From the NCBI RefSeq assembly GCF_027947535.2, contig NZ_JAAGKO020000053.1, positions 1 to 60,125 on the forward strand: a stretch of DNA of 60,125 nucleotides, written 5' to 3'. How positions within the stretch are numbered: the stretch's first letter is position 1; each line of letters opens with the position of its first letter. Below the pieces are notes generated by a model. The model was given only the letters and a program-made list of their open reading frames with translations, did not search any database and was not told the origin of the DNA. The position numbers and the translations under genes are program-made. The stretch comes from Streptantibioticus silvisoli (lineage in GTDB: Bacteria > Actinomycetota > Actinomycetes > Streptomycetales > Streptomycetaceae). Shown in pieces: positions 1 to 9,758 of the stretch.

Positions 1-26
1 GGGGGGGGGGGGGGGGGGCCCCCCCC
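1..26. other. Poly-G/poly-C run at the window edge
   Basis: The window opens with 18 G followed by 8 C, 11 bases before the stop codon of the GH16 gene that reads leftwards. Such a run could fold as a GC-only hairpin and act as a terminator for that gene. A homopolymer at an assembly edge is equally often a sequencing artefact, and only one flank is visible. Confidence 0.45.
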
Positions 27-37
27 AGGACGGGGGG

Positions 38-1876
38 TCAGCTGCCGAGGACCTGGAACTCCCAGAGCGAGTAGCCGTACTGGGTGTTCCGGGCGGTGCC
101 GTACATGCGCACGTACCGGGCGGACGCGGAGATCGGCAGGGTCTGGTCGCCGCCGGTGCCGGTGGTGGTGGAGTAGGCGGTGTTCCAGGTGGAGCCGTCG
201 GTGGACGTCTGGATCTGGAACGCGGTGGCGTAGGCGGTCTCCCAGTCGAGCACCACCTGGCTGATGGTGTGGGTCGCCCCCAGGTCCACCTCCAGCCACT
301 GCGGGTCGGTGAACGCGCTGGACCAGCGGGTGCCGTTGTCACCGTCGACCGCGGCCGACGCCGGGAAGCTGGTGTTCTCCTGCGACGAGGCGGTCGCGGT
401 TTTGCCCTGCGACAGCAGGGTGCTGCCGCCGGTGCCGCCGCCGGAGGACGGCGAGCCGTAGAGGGCCAGTTCGTACAGCGAGTCACCCCATTGCGAGGCC
501 CGGGCCGTCGCGTAGATCCGTACGTAGCGGCCGGTGCCGGTCAGCGCGGTGTCCTGGATGTCGGCCGGACTGTTGCTGTTGGTGTACACGGTGGTCCACG
601 TCGTGCCGTCGGTGGACGTCTGTAGCTGGTAGGCCGATGCGGCGGCCGCCTCCCAGGTCAAGGTCGCGTGCGTGAGCTTGTAGGACTGGCCGAGGTCGAC
701 CTGGAGCCACTGCGGGTCGGAGAAGCCGCTCGACCAGCGGGTGGTGATGTTGCCGTCGGTGGCGTTGGACGCCGGGAAGTCGGCGCTCTCCACCGAGGAG
801 GCCGTGGTCGGCTTGCCCTGGGCGATGTTCGCGCCCAGGCCGCTGTTGCCGGCCGGCGGCTTGTTGTAGACGGCGACGTAGTCGACGTTCATCTGACCGC
901 CGGAGACCGTCGAGGCGTTGGGGCCGCCGCCGAACGCGGCCGGGAACCCGCCGCCCATGGCGAGGTCGAAGATGATGTAGAAGCTGTGGTCGACGGCGTT
1001 GGCCCAGGTGGTGGCGTCCACCTGGTTGGACTTCACGGTGAAGTAGTTGGCGCCGTCGAGGTACCAGCGGATCTGCTCGGGCGAGGTCGACCGGTCGACC
1101 TCCACCGCGTAGGTGTGGTAGCCGGTCTGGCAACCGGTGCACGCCTGCTCGCCGCTGCCGATCCCGGTGGACTCGTTGCACGGGCCGCCCGGGCTGACGC
1201 CGCAGTGCAGCGTGCCGAAGACCGAACTGCGGCCGTTGATGTCCTCCATCGTGTCGACCTCACCGGACCCCGGCCACGGGACGCCGACGCGCAGCGGCGA
1301 ACCCAGCATCCAGAACGCCGGCCAGTACCCGGCTCCGTTGGCCGTGGTGACGTTCGGCTGCTGGATGGACGCCTGCATCCGCACCACTCCGCCGGCCGGC
1401 GCGCCGAAGCCGTCGGCCTGCGTCTCGACCCGGCCCGACGTCCAGCCGGAGTTGGGGTCGGTGCCCGTGTGCAGCGCCTTGAGCACCAGGTGGCCGCTGC
1501 CGTCCTGGTAGACGTTGGAGGTGCTGTCGGTCATCGTCTCGATCTCACCGGTGCCGAAGCCGCTGCCCGCGCCGGTGTCGTAGCGCCAGGTGCCGGTGTC
1601 CAGCCCCGAGTTGGCGGCGCCGCTGAAGTCGTCGCTCCAGGTGGTGCTGAATCCCGACGGCGGTGCCGGGACGTCGGACGGCCGCACCGCGGCGGTGTGG
1701 GCGGCCGGCCGGACGGCGGCGGTCCTGGCCGGCGACGCGGCCGCCGGCTGGGCCGCGGCGGAGGGCGAGCCGGTCATCGTGACCGCGGTGATGACGCTGA
1801 GAACCAACAGGCCGACGGTCAGTCCGCCGTCTCTTCGATGACGCGGTGACCGTACGCGCTTGTCTCTGATCGACAT
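38..1876 (-). CDS. Secreted GH16 beta-glucanase with two F5/8-type C domains
   Basis: Predicted extracellular endo-beta-glucanase (laminarinase-like) of glycoside hydrolase family 16, 612 residues. The ATG at 1876 is chosen because GAGGAG lies just upstream and the protein then begins with basic residues, a hydrophobic stretch (about 18-35) and an Ala-rich cleavage region, a Sec signal peptide. The catalytic signature GEVDTMED puts the nucleophile Glu near 206, Asp 208 and acid/base Glu 211. The GH16 fold covers about 75-340. Two discoidin/F5-8 type C modules follow (about 350-480 and 485-612), each with a WSSxF-DPQWLxVDLG core; they probably bind carbohydrate. Exact substrate (beta-1,3 or mixed-linkage glucan) cannot be read from sequence. 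A palindromic operator lies in the leader. Upstream in-frame starts are possible but would spoil the signal peptide. Confidence 0.93.
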   Translation of the reverse strand: MSIRDKRVRSPRHRRDGGLTVGLLVLSVITAVTMTGSPSAAAQPAAASPARTAAVRPAAHTAAVRPSDVPAPPSGFSTTWSDDFSGAANSGLDTGTWRYDTGAGSGFGTGEIETMTDSTSNVYQDGSGHLVLKALHTGTDPNSGWTSGRVETQADGFGAPAGGVVRMQASIQQPNVTTANGAGYWPAFWMLGSPLRVGVPWPGSGEVDTMEDINGRSSVFGTLHCGVSPGGPCNESTGIGSGEQACTGCQTGYHTYAVEVDRSTSPEQIRWYLDGANYFTVKSNQVDATTWANAVDHSFYIIFDLAMGGGFPAAFGGGPNASTVSGGQMNVDYVAVYNKPPAGNSGLGANIAQGKPTTASSVESADFPASNATDGNITTRWSSGFSDPQWLQVDLGQSYKLTHATLTWEAAAASAYQLQTSTDGTTWTTVYTNSNSPADIQDTALTGTGRYVRIYATARASQWGDSLYELALYGSPSSGGGTGGSTLLSQGKTATASSQENTSFPASAAVDGDNGTRWSSAFTDPQWLEVDLGATHTISQVVLDWETAYATAFQIQTSTDGSTWNTAYSTTTGTGGDQTLPISASARYVRMYGTARNTQYGYSLWEFQVLGS

Positions 1877-1943
1877 GCGAACTCCTCGTGGGAGGGGGGC
1901 AGGACGACAGCGTCGGCCGGTGACCGGCACGACGGGGGGAGCT

Positions 1944-1959
1944 GTGAGAGCGCTCTCAC
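1944..1959. promoter_or_regulatory. 16-bp perfect palindrome, LacI-family-like operator
   Basis: GTGAGAGCGCTCTCAC is a perfect inverted repeat centred about 75 bp upstream of the GH16 start. The CG-centred GAGAGCGCTCTC core resembles LacI-family operators that control sugar hydrolases in actinomycetes (the CebR box, TGGGAGCGCTCCCA, is of this kind). It probably links the glucanase to sugar availability. No LacI-family gene is present in the window, so the regulator would act from elsewhere. Confidence 0.7.
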
Positions 1960-2344
1960 GCAATATGTTCCTCGCTCAGAGCACTGTCAAGAGAACCGTC
2001 CGGCTCCGCCGGCAACGCGTACGCGGCACCGCTGCGGCCTCCGGCAGACCGCGCCGGGAACGGCCGCCGGAGCCCGGTGCCGCCGCACTCCTGACGTCGT
2101 ACTCCCGCTGCCCGCCCGCCAGTTGAGCGCGACGCCGGCCACCTGAGCCCGCACGTGGGATCGCGTCGCGACGGCGGCTACTCCTCCCCCGCGACCCGAA
2201 CGCACCGGCCCACCACGACCGCGTTCCCCCTCCGCCCGCACCCGAACGCACCGGTCCACCGCGACCGCGTCCCGGTCGCACGCTCAACCTGGCCGCGTCC
2301 TACGGGAGGTAGCGCCCGCGTCCCGCCGCTCCCGTCCTCACCGG
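1960..2344. other. Intergenic region between GH16 and epimerase genes
   Basis: The first part should contain the GH16 promoter. The rest (about 2090-2340) is low-complexity sequence with repeated GACCGCG/CGAACGCACCGG words. I see no gene in it. Confidence 0.5.
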
Positions 2345-3379
2345 TCACGCGCTCCTGGCGTCCGCGGCGGCTATCAGGGTCCGTTCGCGCTCGGGGGTGA
2401 GGGTCTCGATGTCGCCGACGGCGCGGTACGCGGCGAACGCCTCGTCGAGACCGCCGGGGCCGAGGAGCCAGGCGGCGGTGTCGTGGACGGACTCCTCGAC
2501 CGGGCGGCACCGCAAACCCGCCGCGCGGGCCTTGGCCGTGTCGACCTCACAGGCCGCGGCGCTATCGCGGCGAGCCGGTGCCCACAGCGGGAGTTCGGTC
2601 CAGATCCCGACCTCGTGCTCGATGAGGATGTCGTCGCCCACCCACACCAGTTCCGCGCGGCCGCCGGTCTCGGCGACGCAGGCGGCCAGGAAGTCGCCCC
2701 ACGTGGTGTTCGCCTGCGGCCCGGTGACCAGGTACGTACCGCTGTCCTGCGCCTCGATCCGGTCCAGGCCGAAGGCGGCGATGTCGCGGGCGTCGATCAG
2801 CTGCATCCCGCGGTCGGGCGTGCCGGGCGCGATCATCCGGCCGCCCTCGGCGGCGCGGCGCAGCCACCAGGTGGTGCGGCGCACCCGGTCGTGCGGTCCG
2901 ACGACCAGACCGGGTTCGAAAATCAGGGCGCGGCCGGGGAAGCCCTGCTCGACGGCCATCGAGCAGCCGACCTTCAGTATGCCGTAGTCGCCGTCGTCGG
3001 GACCGGCGAGCGGACTGCCCTCGTGCCGGGGCGAGTTCTCGTTCACCGGCTCGGCGGGCCAGCCGGGACGGGCGTTGACCGAGGAGATGAACAGGTAGGC
3101 CGACGCGGACCCGGCCAGCGCGGCGACCGAGGCCCCGACCACCCGCGGCACGTACCCGCAGACGTCCACGACCGCGTCCCACGGACCGGACCCGGCGAGC
3201 CGCGCGAGGTCCGCCGCGTCCTCGCGGTCGCCGCGCACGACCTGGACGCCGTCCGGGTCGGCCTGCGTCCTGCCGCGGTTGAAGGTGGTCACCTCCCAGC
3301 CGCGCCGCAGCGCCTCCTGGACGAACGCCCTGCCGAGAAAGACCGATCCGCCGATCACCAGAAGCCTCATACGGCTCAT
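2345..3379 (-). CDS. NAD-dependent epimerase/dehydratase family protein
   Basis: Short-chain (extended SDR) nucleotide-sugar epimerase or reductase-like protein of about 344 residues. The N-terminus has the Rossmann motif GGSVFLG (10-16), and the active site is Tyr132-x3-Lys136 (YGILK). VDVCGYVP and the C-terminal half match the group of actinobacterial proteins starting MRLLVIGGSVFLGR; their substrate is unknown to me. The start could be the ATG at 3379 or the one at 3370; neither has a strong ribosome site, and the family consensus slightly favours 3370. It lies downstream of GH65/pgmB on the same strand across a 254-bp gap, so cotranscription is possible but not evident. Confidence 0.82.
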   Translation of the reverse strand: MSRMRLLVIGGSVFLGRAFVQEALRRGWEVTTFNRGRTQADPDGVQVVRGDREDAADLARLAGSGPWDAVVDVCGYVPRVVGASVAALAGSASAYLFISSVNARPGWPAEPVNENSPRHEGSPLAGPDDGDYGILKVGCSMAVEQGFPGRALIFEPGLVVGPHDRVRRTTWWLRRAAEGGRMIAPGTPDRGMQLIDARDIAAFGLDRIEAQDSGTYLVTGPQANTTWGDFLAACVAETGGRAELVWVGDDILIEHEVGIWTELPLWAPARRDSAAACEVDTAKARAAGLRCRPVEESVHDTAAWLLGPGGLDEAFAAYRAVGDIETLTPERERTLIAAADARSA

Positions 3380-3633
3380 TCTGACCGCCCCGGCGCCGGC
3401 GCGGAGCGGAGTACGCCGAGGGCGGAGCCGTTGCGCCGTCCGCGAACGCCCCCGGCCGCGACACGCCGTCGCCGCCCCCGGAGGAACGGTGATCCCCGGC
3501 CGCGCCGGCCCCGAACCACGGCTCGCCCCGGCGTCACCCGGCCCCGGCCCCGGACCGCCCCGGACCGCCCGGCCTGCCCGGACCGGGCAGGCGGAGCCGG
3601 ACCGAACCGGTGGGAACCGAGGCCGCCGCGCCC

Positions 3634-6000
3634 TCAGTCGTCCTTGACGGCGGGGGTGCGGTGGTGCGGCGCGCGGCCCGGGGGCTGTTGGGGCGCGGGA
3701 CGCAGGGGGAGGTCCGGGAGGGTGCGGACGGCCGGGCGGCCGGGGGCCACCGTCAGGCGCCGGCCGAAGTGCCGCACCGTGAGGGAGTCGTCGCCGTCGT
3801 CCAGGCTGTAGCGCGCCTCGTTCCGGGTGACCTCGACGTGCAGGCGTGAGCCGAGCACCGTGACGCGGAAGGCCAGCCGGGTGATCTCCGGGGGCAGCCG
3901 GGGGGCGAAGCGCAGTTCCCCGCCGTCGCTGCGCATGCCGCCGAAGCCGGAGACCAGCGCGATCCAGGTTCCGGCGAGCGAGGCGATGTGCAGGCCGTCG
4001 CGGGTGTTGTGCTCCAGGTCGAGCAGGTCCATCGTGGCGGCCTCGCCCAGGTAGTCGTAGGCCAGGCCGAGGTGGCCGGTCTCGGCGGCCAGTACGGCCT
4101 GGCAGCAGGCCGACAGGGAGGAGTCGCGTACGGTGATCCGCTCGTAGTACTCGAAGTTGCGCGCCTTCTGCTCGGCGGTGAAGGCCTCGCCGCGCACGAA
4201 CATCGCCAGGACCAGGTCCGCCTGCTTGATCACCTGCTTGCGGTACAGGTCGAAGTACGGGTAGTGCAGCATCAGCGGGTAGTCGTCCGGGCCGGTGTTG
4301 TCGAAGTCCCACTCGGCGTGGCCGGTGTAGCCGACGGCCTGTTCGTGGACCTCGAGCCGTTTGTCGTACGGCACCGCCATGCCGTCGGCGGCCGCCCGCC
4401 ACTGTTCGGTCTCGTCGTGGTCGACGCCGAGGCCGCGGGCGATCTCCTGGTGGTGTTCGGCGCAGTCGGCGGCGGCCCGCAGGTTCGCCTGGGCCATCAG
4501 GTTGGTGTACGTGTTGTCGTCGCACACGGCGCTGTACTCGTCGGGGCCGGTGACGCCGTCGATGTGGAAGACGCCGTCGTGGTCGTGGTGGCCCAGCGAG
4601 GCCCACATCCGGGCGGTCTCCACCAGGAGTTCGAGCCCGATGTCGCGTTCGAAGGCGGTGTCGCCGGTGGCGTGGGTGTAGCGGATCACGGCGTCGGCGA
4701 CGGCGGCGTTGATGTGGAACGCGGCGGTGCCGGCCGGCCAGTAGGCCGAGCACTCCTCCCCCGCGATGGTCCGCCAGGGGAACGTGGCACCGCGCAGGCC
4801 GAGTTGGCGGGCCCGGTCCCGGGCGGCCGGCAGGGTGCTGTGCCGCCAGCGCAGGGCGTGGGCCACGGTGAGCGGGGCGGTGTAGGTCAGCATCGGCAGG
4901 ACGAAGCCCTCGGTGTCCCAGAAGCTGTGCCCGTCGTAGCCGGAACCGGTCAGGCCCTTGGCGGCGATGGCCCGTTCCTCGGCGCGGGCGCCGGCCTGGA
5001 GCACGTGGAAGAGCGCGAAGCGGACCGCCTGCTGCACCTCCGGGTCGCCCTCGACCTCGACGTCGGAACGGTCCCAGAAGTCGTCGAGGTAGGCGCGCTG
5101 TTCGTCCACCAGGCCCTGCCAGCCGGTGCGTTCCCCGGCGGCGAGGGCGGCGTCGACCTGGTCGCGCACAGCGGGCCGGGACCGGGCGCCGGACCAGCCG
5201 TAGGCGACGGTCTTGTCGACGCACAGCCGCTGGCCGGGTTCGAGCCGACCGACCACGGTGAAGCGGGCCAGGTCGGCGGAGCTGTCGGCGTGGGTCTGCG
5301 TGCCGGTCGGTCCCTGGACGCGGTGGCCGGCCGCCGCCGCGACCAGCAGGCCGCTGTGCCGGGTGCGGTGGATCAGCCGCAGGCTGGTGCCGTCCGCGTG
5401 GTGCTCCTGGGACTCCAGCGGATCGTCCACGGAGGAGGCCGCGCGGGGGTCGCCCTCCCCGCCGGGCATCTGCTCGTTGGCGATCAGCTCGGACTGCACG
5501 ACCACCTGCACCGGTTCGTCGACCGGTTCGATCTCCCAGCGCAGCGCGGCGATCGCCCGCTGGGTCAGCGACACCAGGCGGGTGGAGCGCAGCCGGACCC
5601 GGCGGCCGGCCGGCGAGGTCCACTCGGCGGTGCGGTGCAGCAGGCCGGTGCGGAAGTCCAGGACGCGTTCGTGGTGGTGCAGTTGGCCGTAGCGCAGGTC
5701 GAACGGCTCGTCGTCGACCAGCAGCCGCAGGACCTTGCCGTTGGTCACGTTGATGACGGACTGCCCGGACTCCGGGTAGCCGTACCCGGCCTCGGCGTAG
5801 GGCAGCCGGCGCAGTTCGTGCAGGCCGTTGAGGTAGGTGCCGGGCAGGCCGTGCGGTTCGCCCTCGTCGAGGTTGCCGCGCCAGCCGACGTGCCCGTTGG
5901 ACAGCGCGAAGACCGATTCGCTCTGCGGCAGCACGTCCAGGTTCAGTTCGGTCTCGGTCAGGTTCCAGGGGGCGCAGGAGAACGCCGGATGGGTGATCAC
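3634..6000 (-). CDS. Glycoside hydrolase family 65 disaccharide phosphorylase
   Basis: Phosphorolytic enzyme of the maltose/trehalose/kojibiose phosphorylase family (788 residues, normal length). It releases beta-glucose 1-phosphate from an alpha-glucosyl disaccharide in the cytoplasm. The N-terminal beta-sandwich runs to about 270 and is followed by the (alpha/alpha)6 barrel. The signature GVTGPDEYS contains the general acid Glu488, and [10 protein letters not shown] matches the phosphate-site region. The start is the GTG at 6000, whose GTGA overlaps the stop of the upstream beta-phosphoglucomutase gene; starting there preserves the family N-terminus ([13 protein letters not shown]). Pairing with pgmB is the classic arrangement: phosphorylase makes beta-G1P, mutase makes G6P. 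Which disaccharide is used cannot be decided from sequence alone. Confidence 0.93.
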   Translation of the reverse strand: MITHPAFSCAPWNLTETELNLDVLPQSESVFALSNGHVGWRGNLDEGEPHGLPGTYLNGLHELRRLPYAEAGYGYPESGQSVINVTNGKVLRLLVDDEPFDLRYGQLHHHERVLDFRTGLLHRTAEWTSPAGRRVRLRSTRLVSLTQRAIAALRWEIEPVDEPVQVVVQSELIANEQMPGGEGDPRAASSVDDPLESQEHHADGTSLRLIHRTRHSGLLVAAAAGHRVQGPTGTQTHADSSADLARFTVVGRLEPGQRLCVDKTVAYGWSGARSRPAVRDQVDAALAAGERTGWQGLVDEQRAYLDDFWDRSDVEVEGDPEVQQAVRFALFHVLQAGARAEERAIAAKGLTGSGYDGHSFWDTEGFVLPMLTYTAPLTVAHALRWRHSTLPAARDRARQLGLRGATFPWRTIAGEECSAYWPAGTAAFHINAAVADAVIRYTHATGDTAFERDIGLELLVETARMWASLGHHDHDGVFHIDGVTGPDEYSAVCDDNTYTNLMAQANLRAAADCAEHHQEIARGLGVDHDETEQWRAAADGMAVPYDKRLEVHEQAVGYTGHAEWDFDNTGPDDYPLMLHYPYFDLYRKQVIKQADLVLAMFVRGEAFTAEQKARNFEYYERITVRDSSLSACCQAVLAAETGHLGLAYDYLGEAATMDLLDLEHNTRDGLHIASLAGTWIALVSGFGGMRSDGGELRFAPRLPPEITRLAFRVTVLGSRLHVEVTRNEARYSLDDGDDSLTVRHFGRRLTVAPGRPAVRTLPDLPLRPAPQQPPGRAPHHRTPAVKDD

Positions 6001-6737
6001 GAACGCGGCTCCAGCAGTTCGGCGAGGTCGTCCACCACGACGTCGGCGCCGTGCTCGCGCAGCGCGTCGGCCTGTCCGGTGCGGTTGACGCCGACGACGT
6101 GGCCGAAGTGTCCGGCCCGGCCGGCCTCCATGCCGGCGAGCGCGTCCTCGAAGACGGCCGCCTGTCCGGGTTCGACGCCCAGGGCGCGGGCGGCGGCCAG
6201 GAAGGTGTCGGGGTGCGGTTTGCCGGCCAGGTGGTCCTGGCGGGCGGTGACCCCGTCGACCCGTTCCTCGAACAGGTCCTCGATGCCGGCGGCCTGGAGC
6301 GCGGCCTGGCAGTTGGCGCTGGAGGAGACCACCGCGCGGCGCAGCCCGGCCGCCTTGACCGCCTTGACGAAGCGCACGGAGCCCGGGTAGGCGTCGATGC
6401 CCTTGTCCTTGAACAGCTTCAGCACGATCTCGTTCTTGCGGTTGCCGATGCCGTTGACGGTCTCGGCGTCCGGCGGGTCGTCCTCGTCGCCGTCCGGCAG
6501 GTGGATGCCGCGCGACTCCAGGAAGGAGCGCACCCCCTCCGCCCGGGGCAGGCCGTCCACGTAGGCGTCGTAGTCGGCCACCTTGTCGAACGGCTTCTGG
6601 CCCTCGCGGCCGGCCAGGACCTTGTCGAAGACCTCCTTCCACGCGGCGGCGTGGACGACGGCGGTGCTGGTCAGCACTCCGTCCAGGTCGAACAGGCAGG
6701 CGCGGATCCCGGGCGGCAGCGACGGGTGGTCGGTCAT
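5997..6737 (-). CDS. pgmB: Beta-phosphoglucomutase, HAD superfamily
   Basis: Converts beta-glucose 1-phosphate from the adjoining GH65 phosphorylase to glucose 6-phosphate. The HAD motif I FDLDGV places the nucleophile Asp17 and acid/base Asp19. A cap domain follows (about 25-110). Motif II is VVSSSAN, motif III Lys lies in AGKPHPDTF and motif IV is [10 protein letters not shown]. Length 246 residues is somewhat longer than Lactococcus PgmB but usual for actinobacterial homologues. The ATG at 6737 has an excellent GGAGGAG ribosome site. The stop overlaps the phosphorylase GTG by four bases, so translation of the pair is probably coupled. Confidence 0.93.
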   Translation of the reverse strand: MTDHPSLPPGIRACLFDLDGVLTSTAVVHAAAWKEVFDKVLAGREGQKPFDKVADYDAYVDGLPRAEGVRSFLESRGIHLPDGDEDDPPDAETVNGIGNRKNEIVLKLFKDKGIDAYPGSVRFVKAVKAAGLRRAVVSSSANCQAALQAAGIEDLFEERVDGVTARQDHLAGKPHPDTFLAAARALGVEPGQAAVFEDALAGMEAGRAGHFGHVVGVNRTGQADALREHGADVVVDDLAELLEPRS

Positions 6738-7469
6738 GCGGTTCTCCTCCGGGTCGGCGCGGGTCGGCGCGGTACTCCACCCCCGGGTACCCCGGCGCCG
6801 CCCGGTACACCCGCCGGTACACCCGAACGGGCCCGTGCGGCGCCGGACGGCCACCCGTGAGGCGCGTCACGGCCCGTGAGGTCCATGGGGCGCGTGCGGC
6901 GGCGGACCGGCTGCCGGGGCGGGCGGAAGCTGACGGCGCGTCGGCCGTGGCTCGCCGGTTCCAGCAGGTCGGAACGGTACTGAACGCGAATACTCCGTCA
7001 AAAAGGTGACTTTTGATTAAAATCATTGCCAATATGCCAGATGCATGGGCTACTTGAGTCATCTGAACCGGTGGGCCGCCCATCCCTCTCCGGGGGAGCG
7101 CGGCACCGGCCTGCTCGTTGACAGTCCTCGTTCACGGGGCCTGGCGGCGTCCACCGCCCCTGTCGCGATGGGCGCCCCCGTGGAGGGCTTCGGATCCACT
7201 GGCCGGTGCCGCGTTACGCGGCGCCGGCCGGTGCGGCGGCCTCCGCCGTCCCCCGAGGGACGGTGTGCGCGGCGCCCGCGCAGTTCGGTCCCTCCGTGGC
7301 CAGGGCTGTGACCACACCGAATCCATCACCCACCGCACGGTCTTCGCGCCGTGCCCCCGATCCCGGCCGTCCCGCCGCCGTGTCCTCACCGGTGAGCGGC
7401 GGCGGCGCCCGGGACGGGACCGAACCACCAGCGGTTTCCCGCCCCTCAGGGGGCGCCAGGAGGACGACC
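6738..7469. other. Divergent intergenic region with an AT-rich patch
   Basis: About 730 bp separate pgmB from the first TIG-repeat gene. Bases 6975-7045 are strikingly AT-rich for this genome and contain TGATT-AA-AATCA (7014-7025) and AAAAGGTGACTTTT, the best place for promoters or a regulator site. The remainder is GC-rich and open in several frames, but I see no convincing gene. The TIG frame stays open back to an ATG at 7206, yet that stretch looks noncoding and the ribosome site supports the start at 7470. Confidence 0.55.
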
Positions 7470-8213
7470 ATGCCCATCAGCCCGAACCAGGGATCAACCG
7501 GGGGCGGCACCACCGTCACCATCACCGGCACCAACCTCACCGGGACCAGCGCGGTGCACTTCGGCACCAAGTCGGCCACCGCCGTCACCAACGTCTCGCC
7601 CACCCAGGTCACCGCGGTCTCCCCGTCCGGCTCCGGCTCGGTCGGGGTCACCGTGACCACCCCGGGCGGCACCAGCAACCCGCTGTCGTTCTTCTACGTC
7701 GGGGCGCCGTTCAAGTCCAGCCTGAGCCCGGTCTCCGGGTCCAGCGCGGGCGGTGACACCGTCACCGTCAACGGCACCGGGCTGTCGACCGCCACCTCGG
7801 TGGCCTTCGGCCCCAACTCGGCCACGCCGACCGTGGTGTCGGACAGTCAGATCACCGCCGTCGTGCCCGCGGGCTCGGGCGGAACGGTGGGGGTCACCGT
7901 GACCACCGCCGGCGGCAGCAACAACGGCCTGTCGTTCACCTACATCGACGCGCCGACCATCGCCACGGTCGCCCCGACCGCGGGAGCGGCGTCGGGCGGC
8001 ACGGCGGTGACCATCACCGGCACCAACCTCGACAGCACCGAGGAGGTGGGCTTCGCCGGCATACCGGCCCCGTTCACCGTCATCAACGCCACGACGGTCT
8101 CCGCGGTCACGCCGCCCGGAACCGCCGGTGCCGTCGACGTCACCGTGACCAACGCGGGAGGAACGGCCACGGCGGGCGACAGCTACACCTACGTGGCGGG
8201 CCCCGGCATCTGA
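7470..8213 (+). CDS. IPT/TIG-repeat protein without signal peptide (3 repeats)
   Basis: 247-residue protein made of three tandem IPT/TIG immunoglobulin-like repeats of about 80 residues. Each shows SxGGxTVTITGTxL, a xVxFG strand, TQVTAVSPSGSG and VTVTTPGGTSNxLxFxYV. The ATG at 7470 follows AGGAGG with ideal spacing and the protein begins directly with MPISPNQGS at the start of the first repeat. There is no signal peptide, TAT motif, anchor or enzyme domain, so the location is unclear. The protein ends in VAGPGI, a few residues into where another repeat would begin. Proteins of this kind are common in Streptomyces but I know no tested function. Two related genes follow. Confidence 0.85.
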   Translation: MPISPNQGSTGGGTTVTITGTNLTGTSAVHFGTKSATAVTNVSPTQVTAVSPSGSGSVGVTVTTPGGTSNPLSFFYVGAPFKSSLSPVSGSSAGGDTVTVNGTGLSTATSVAFGPNSATPTVVSDSQITAVVPAGSGGTVGVTVTTAGGSNNGLSFTYIDAPTIATVAPTAGAASGGTAVTITGTNLDSTEEVGFAGIPAPFTVINATTVSAVTPPGTAGAVDVTVTNAGGTATAGDSYTYVAGPGI

Positions 8214-8360
8214 TCCGCGCCGGTGCGGTCCCGGCGGTCGCGGTCGCCGGGACCGTCCGCCCGGCCGCGGGCGGTACATCGCCCGCGGCCGGGCGGCCGC
8301 GGTGTCCCGCGCCGCGTGCGGTGCCCGGACGCGGCCTTCGTCCCCTGGAGGAGAACGGCA

Positions 8361-9668
8361 GTGCAGAACCACCCCAGTTCACCGGCCGCCGGCGCGGGCC
8401 CGCTCGCTCCGCTGGTCGCACCCACCATCACCGTGTGCAGCCCGCCGTCGGGGCCGGCCGGTGTCACCGTGACCCTCACCGGTACGGGGTTCACCGGCGT
8501 GACGTCCATCGCCTTCGGCGCCGTGCTCTCGACGTCGTTCACCGTCTCGTCCGCGACCCGGATCACCGCGGTCGCCCCCGCCGGGACCGGGACCGTGCAG
8601 ATCACGGTGACCGGCCCCAGCGGCACGAGCAACGGCATCGACTTCACGTACACGACGACGGCCCCGGTCATCACCACGCCGGCGCCCGCCCAGGGACCGG
8701 TCGCCGGCGGCAACACCGTCACGCTGACCGGCACCGCCCTGACCGGTGCCACCGCGGTCCGGTTCGGCGCGACCGCCGCGTCGTTCACCGCGGTCTCGGC
8801 GACCCAGGTCACCGCGATCGCCCCGCCCGGTGCCGCCGGCGCCGTCAGCGTCACGATCACCACGCCCGGCGGTACCAGCGCCGGCGTGACGTACACCTAC
8901 CTGGCCGCTGCGACGCTGACCGGTCTGACGCCCGCCCAGGGCACCGCCGCGGGCGGCAACACCGTCACGCTGACCGGCACCGCCCTGACCGGGGCCACCG
9001 CGGTCCGGTTCGGCTCCGCCGCGGCGACGTCGTTCACGGTGGTGTCCGGTACGCAGATCAGCGCCGTGCCGCCGTCGGGGGCCGCGGGCGCCGTGCCGGT
9101 CGTCGTCACCACCCCGGCCGGGGCCACGGCTGGCGACGTCTTCTACTACTACCTGCCCGCCCCGGCCCTGACGTCGGCCGTCCCGGGCTCCGGGCCGGTG
9201 GCCGGCTCCACCGCCGTCGTCCTGTCCGGCTCCGGCCTGGTCACCGCCACCGCGGTCCGCTTCGGCGCCGCACCGGCCGCCTCGTTCACCGTGGTGTCCG
9301 ACGTCCGGGTCGACGCCACCGCACCGGCCGGCGCCGCCGGCACCGTCGCGGTCACCGTCGTCACCCCGGCCGGGACCAGCAACGGCCTGGGCTACACCTA
9401 CGTGACGGTGCCGGTCCTCACCTCGCTGGCCCCGAACGCGGGCCCGCCGGCCGGCGGCAACACCGTCACCCTGGCCGGGTCGGGGCTGACCACCACCACG
9501 TCGGTGCTCTTCGGGGGCGTGCCCGCGGCGTTCGCCGTGCTGTCCGACTCCGTGATCACCGCGACGGCCCCGGCCGGCGCCGCAGGACCGGTCGGCGTCA
9601 CCGCGGTCACGCCGGGCGGTACCACCGCGGGCCTGCCCTACACCCGCGTCGCGGCGCCCGGCATCTGA
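8361..9668 (+). CDS. IPT/TIG-repeat protein without signal peptide (5 repeats)
   Basis: 435-residue protein. After an Ala/Pro-rich head (about 1-22) it consists of five tandem IPT/TIG repeats with the GGNTVTLTGTALTGATAVRFG consensus. The start is the GTG at 8361 behind GGAGGAG; upstream in-frame ATGs have no ribosome site. No secretion signal or membrane segment is visible. It ends in VAAPGI, like its neighbour's VAGPGI. Repeats two and three share a 63-bp block with one mismatch (8706-8768 and 8952-9014), pointing to recent internal duplication or gene conversion. Probably cotranscribed with the preceding gene (147-bp gap). Function unknown; adhesive or scaffold roles are guesses from the fold. 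Confidence 0.85.
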   Translation: MQNHPSSPAAGAGPLAPLVAPTITVCSPPSGPAGVTVTLTGTGFTGVTSIAFGAVLSTSFTVSSATRITAVAPAGTGTVQITVTGPSGTSNGIDFTYTTTAPVITTPAPAQGPVAGGNTVTLTGTALTGATAVRFGATAASFTAVSATQVTAIAPPGAAGAVSVTITTPGGTSAGVTYTYLAAATLTGLTPAQGTAAGGNTVTLTGTALTGATAVRFGSAAATSFTVVSGTQISAVPPSGAAGAVPVVVTTPAGATAGDVFYYYLPAPALTSAVPGSGPVAGSTAVVLSGSGLVTATAVRFGAAPAASFTVVSDVRVDATAPAGAAGTVAVTVVTPAGTSNGLGYTYVTVPVLTSLAPNAGPPAGGNTVTLAGSGLTTTTSVLFGGVPAAFAVLSDSVITATAPAGAAGPVGVTAVTPGGTTAGLPYTRVAAPGI

Positions 9669-9758
9669 CCGCCGGTCACCACGCGGGCGGCCGGCCCGCG
9701 TACCGGCCTGTCCGGTGACCGCGCTCCGGCCCCTTCGATCCGCCTTCGACTCTCCGGC

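Noticed and set aside
3988-6390. 800-residue open frame antisense to the GH65 and pgmB genes
   Set aside because: Shadow frame with repetitive Val/Gly/Gln content; both genes on the other strand have full family motifs.
7206-7469. N-terminal extension of the first TIG gene that might provide a signal peptide
   Set aside because: The extension has no hydrophobic core, its ATG lacks a ribosome site, and AGGAGG precedes the ATG at 7470.
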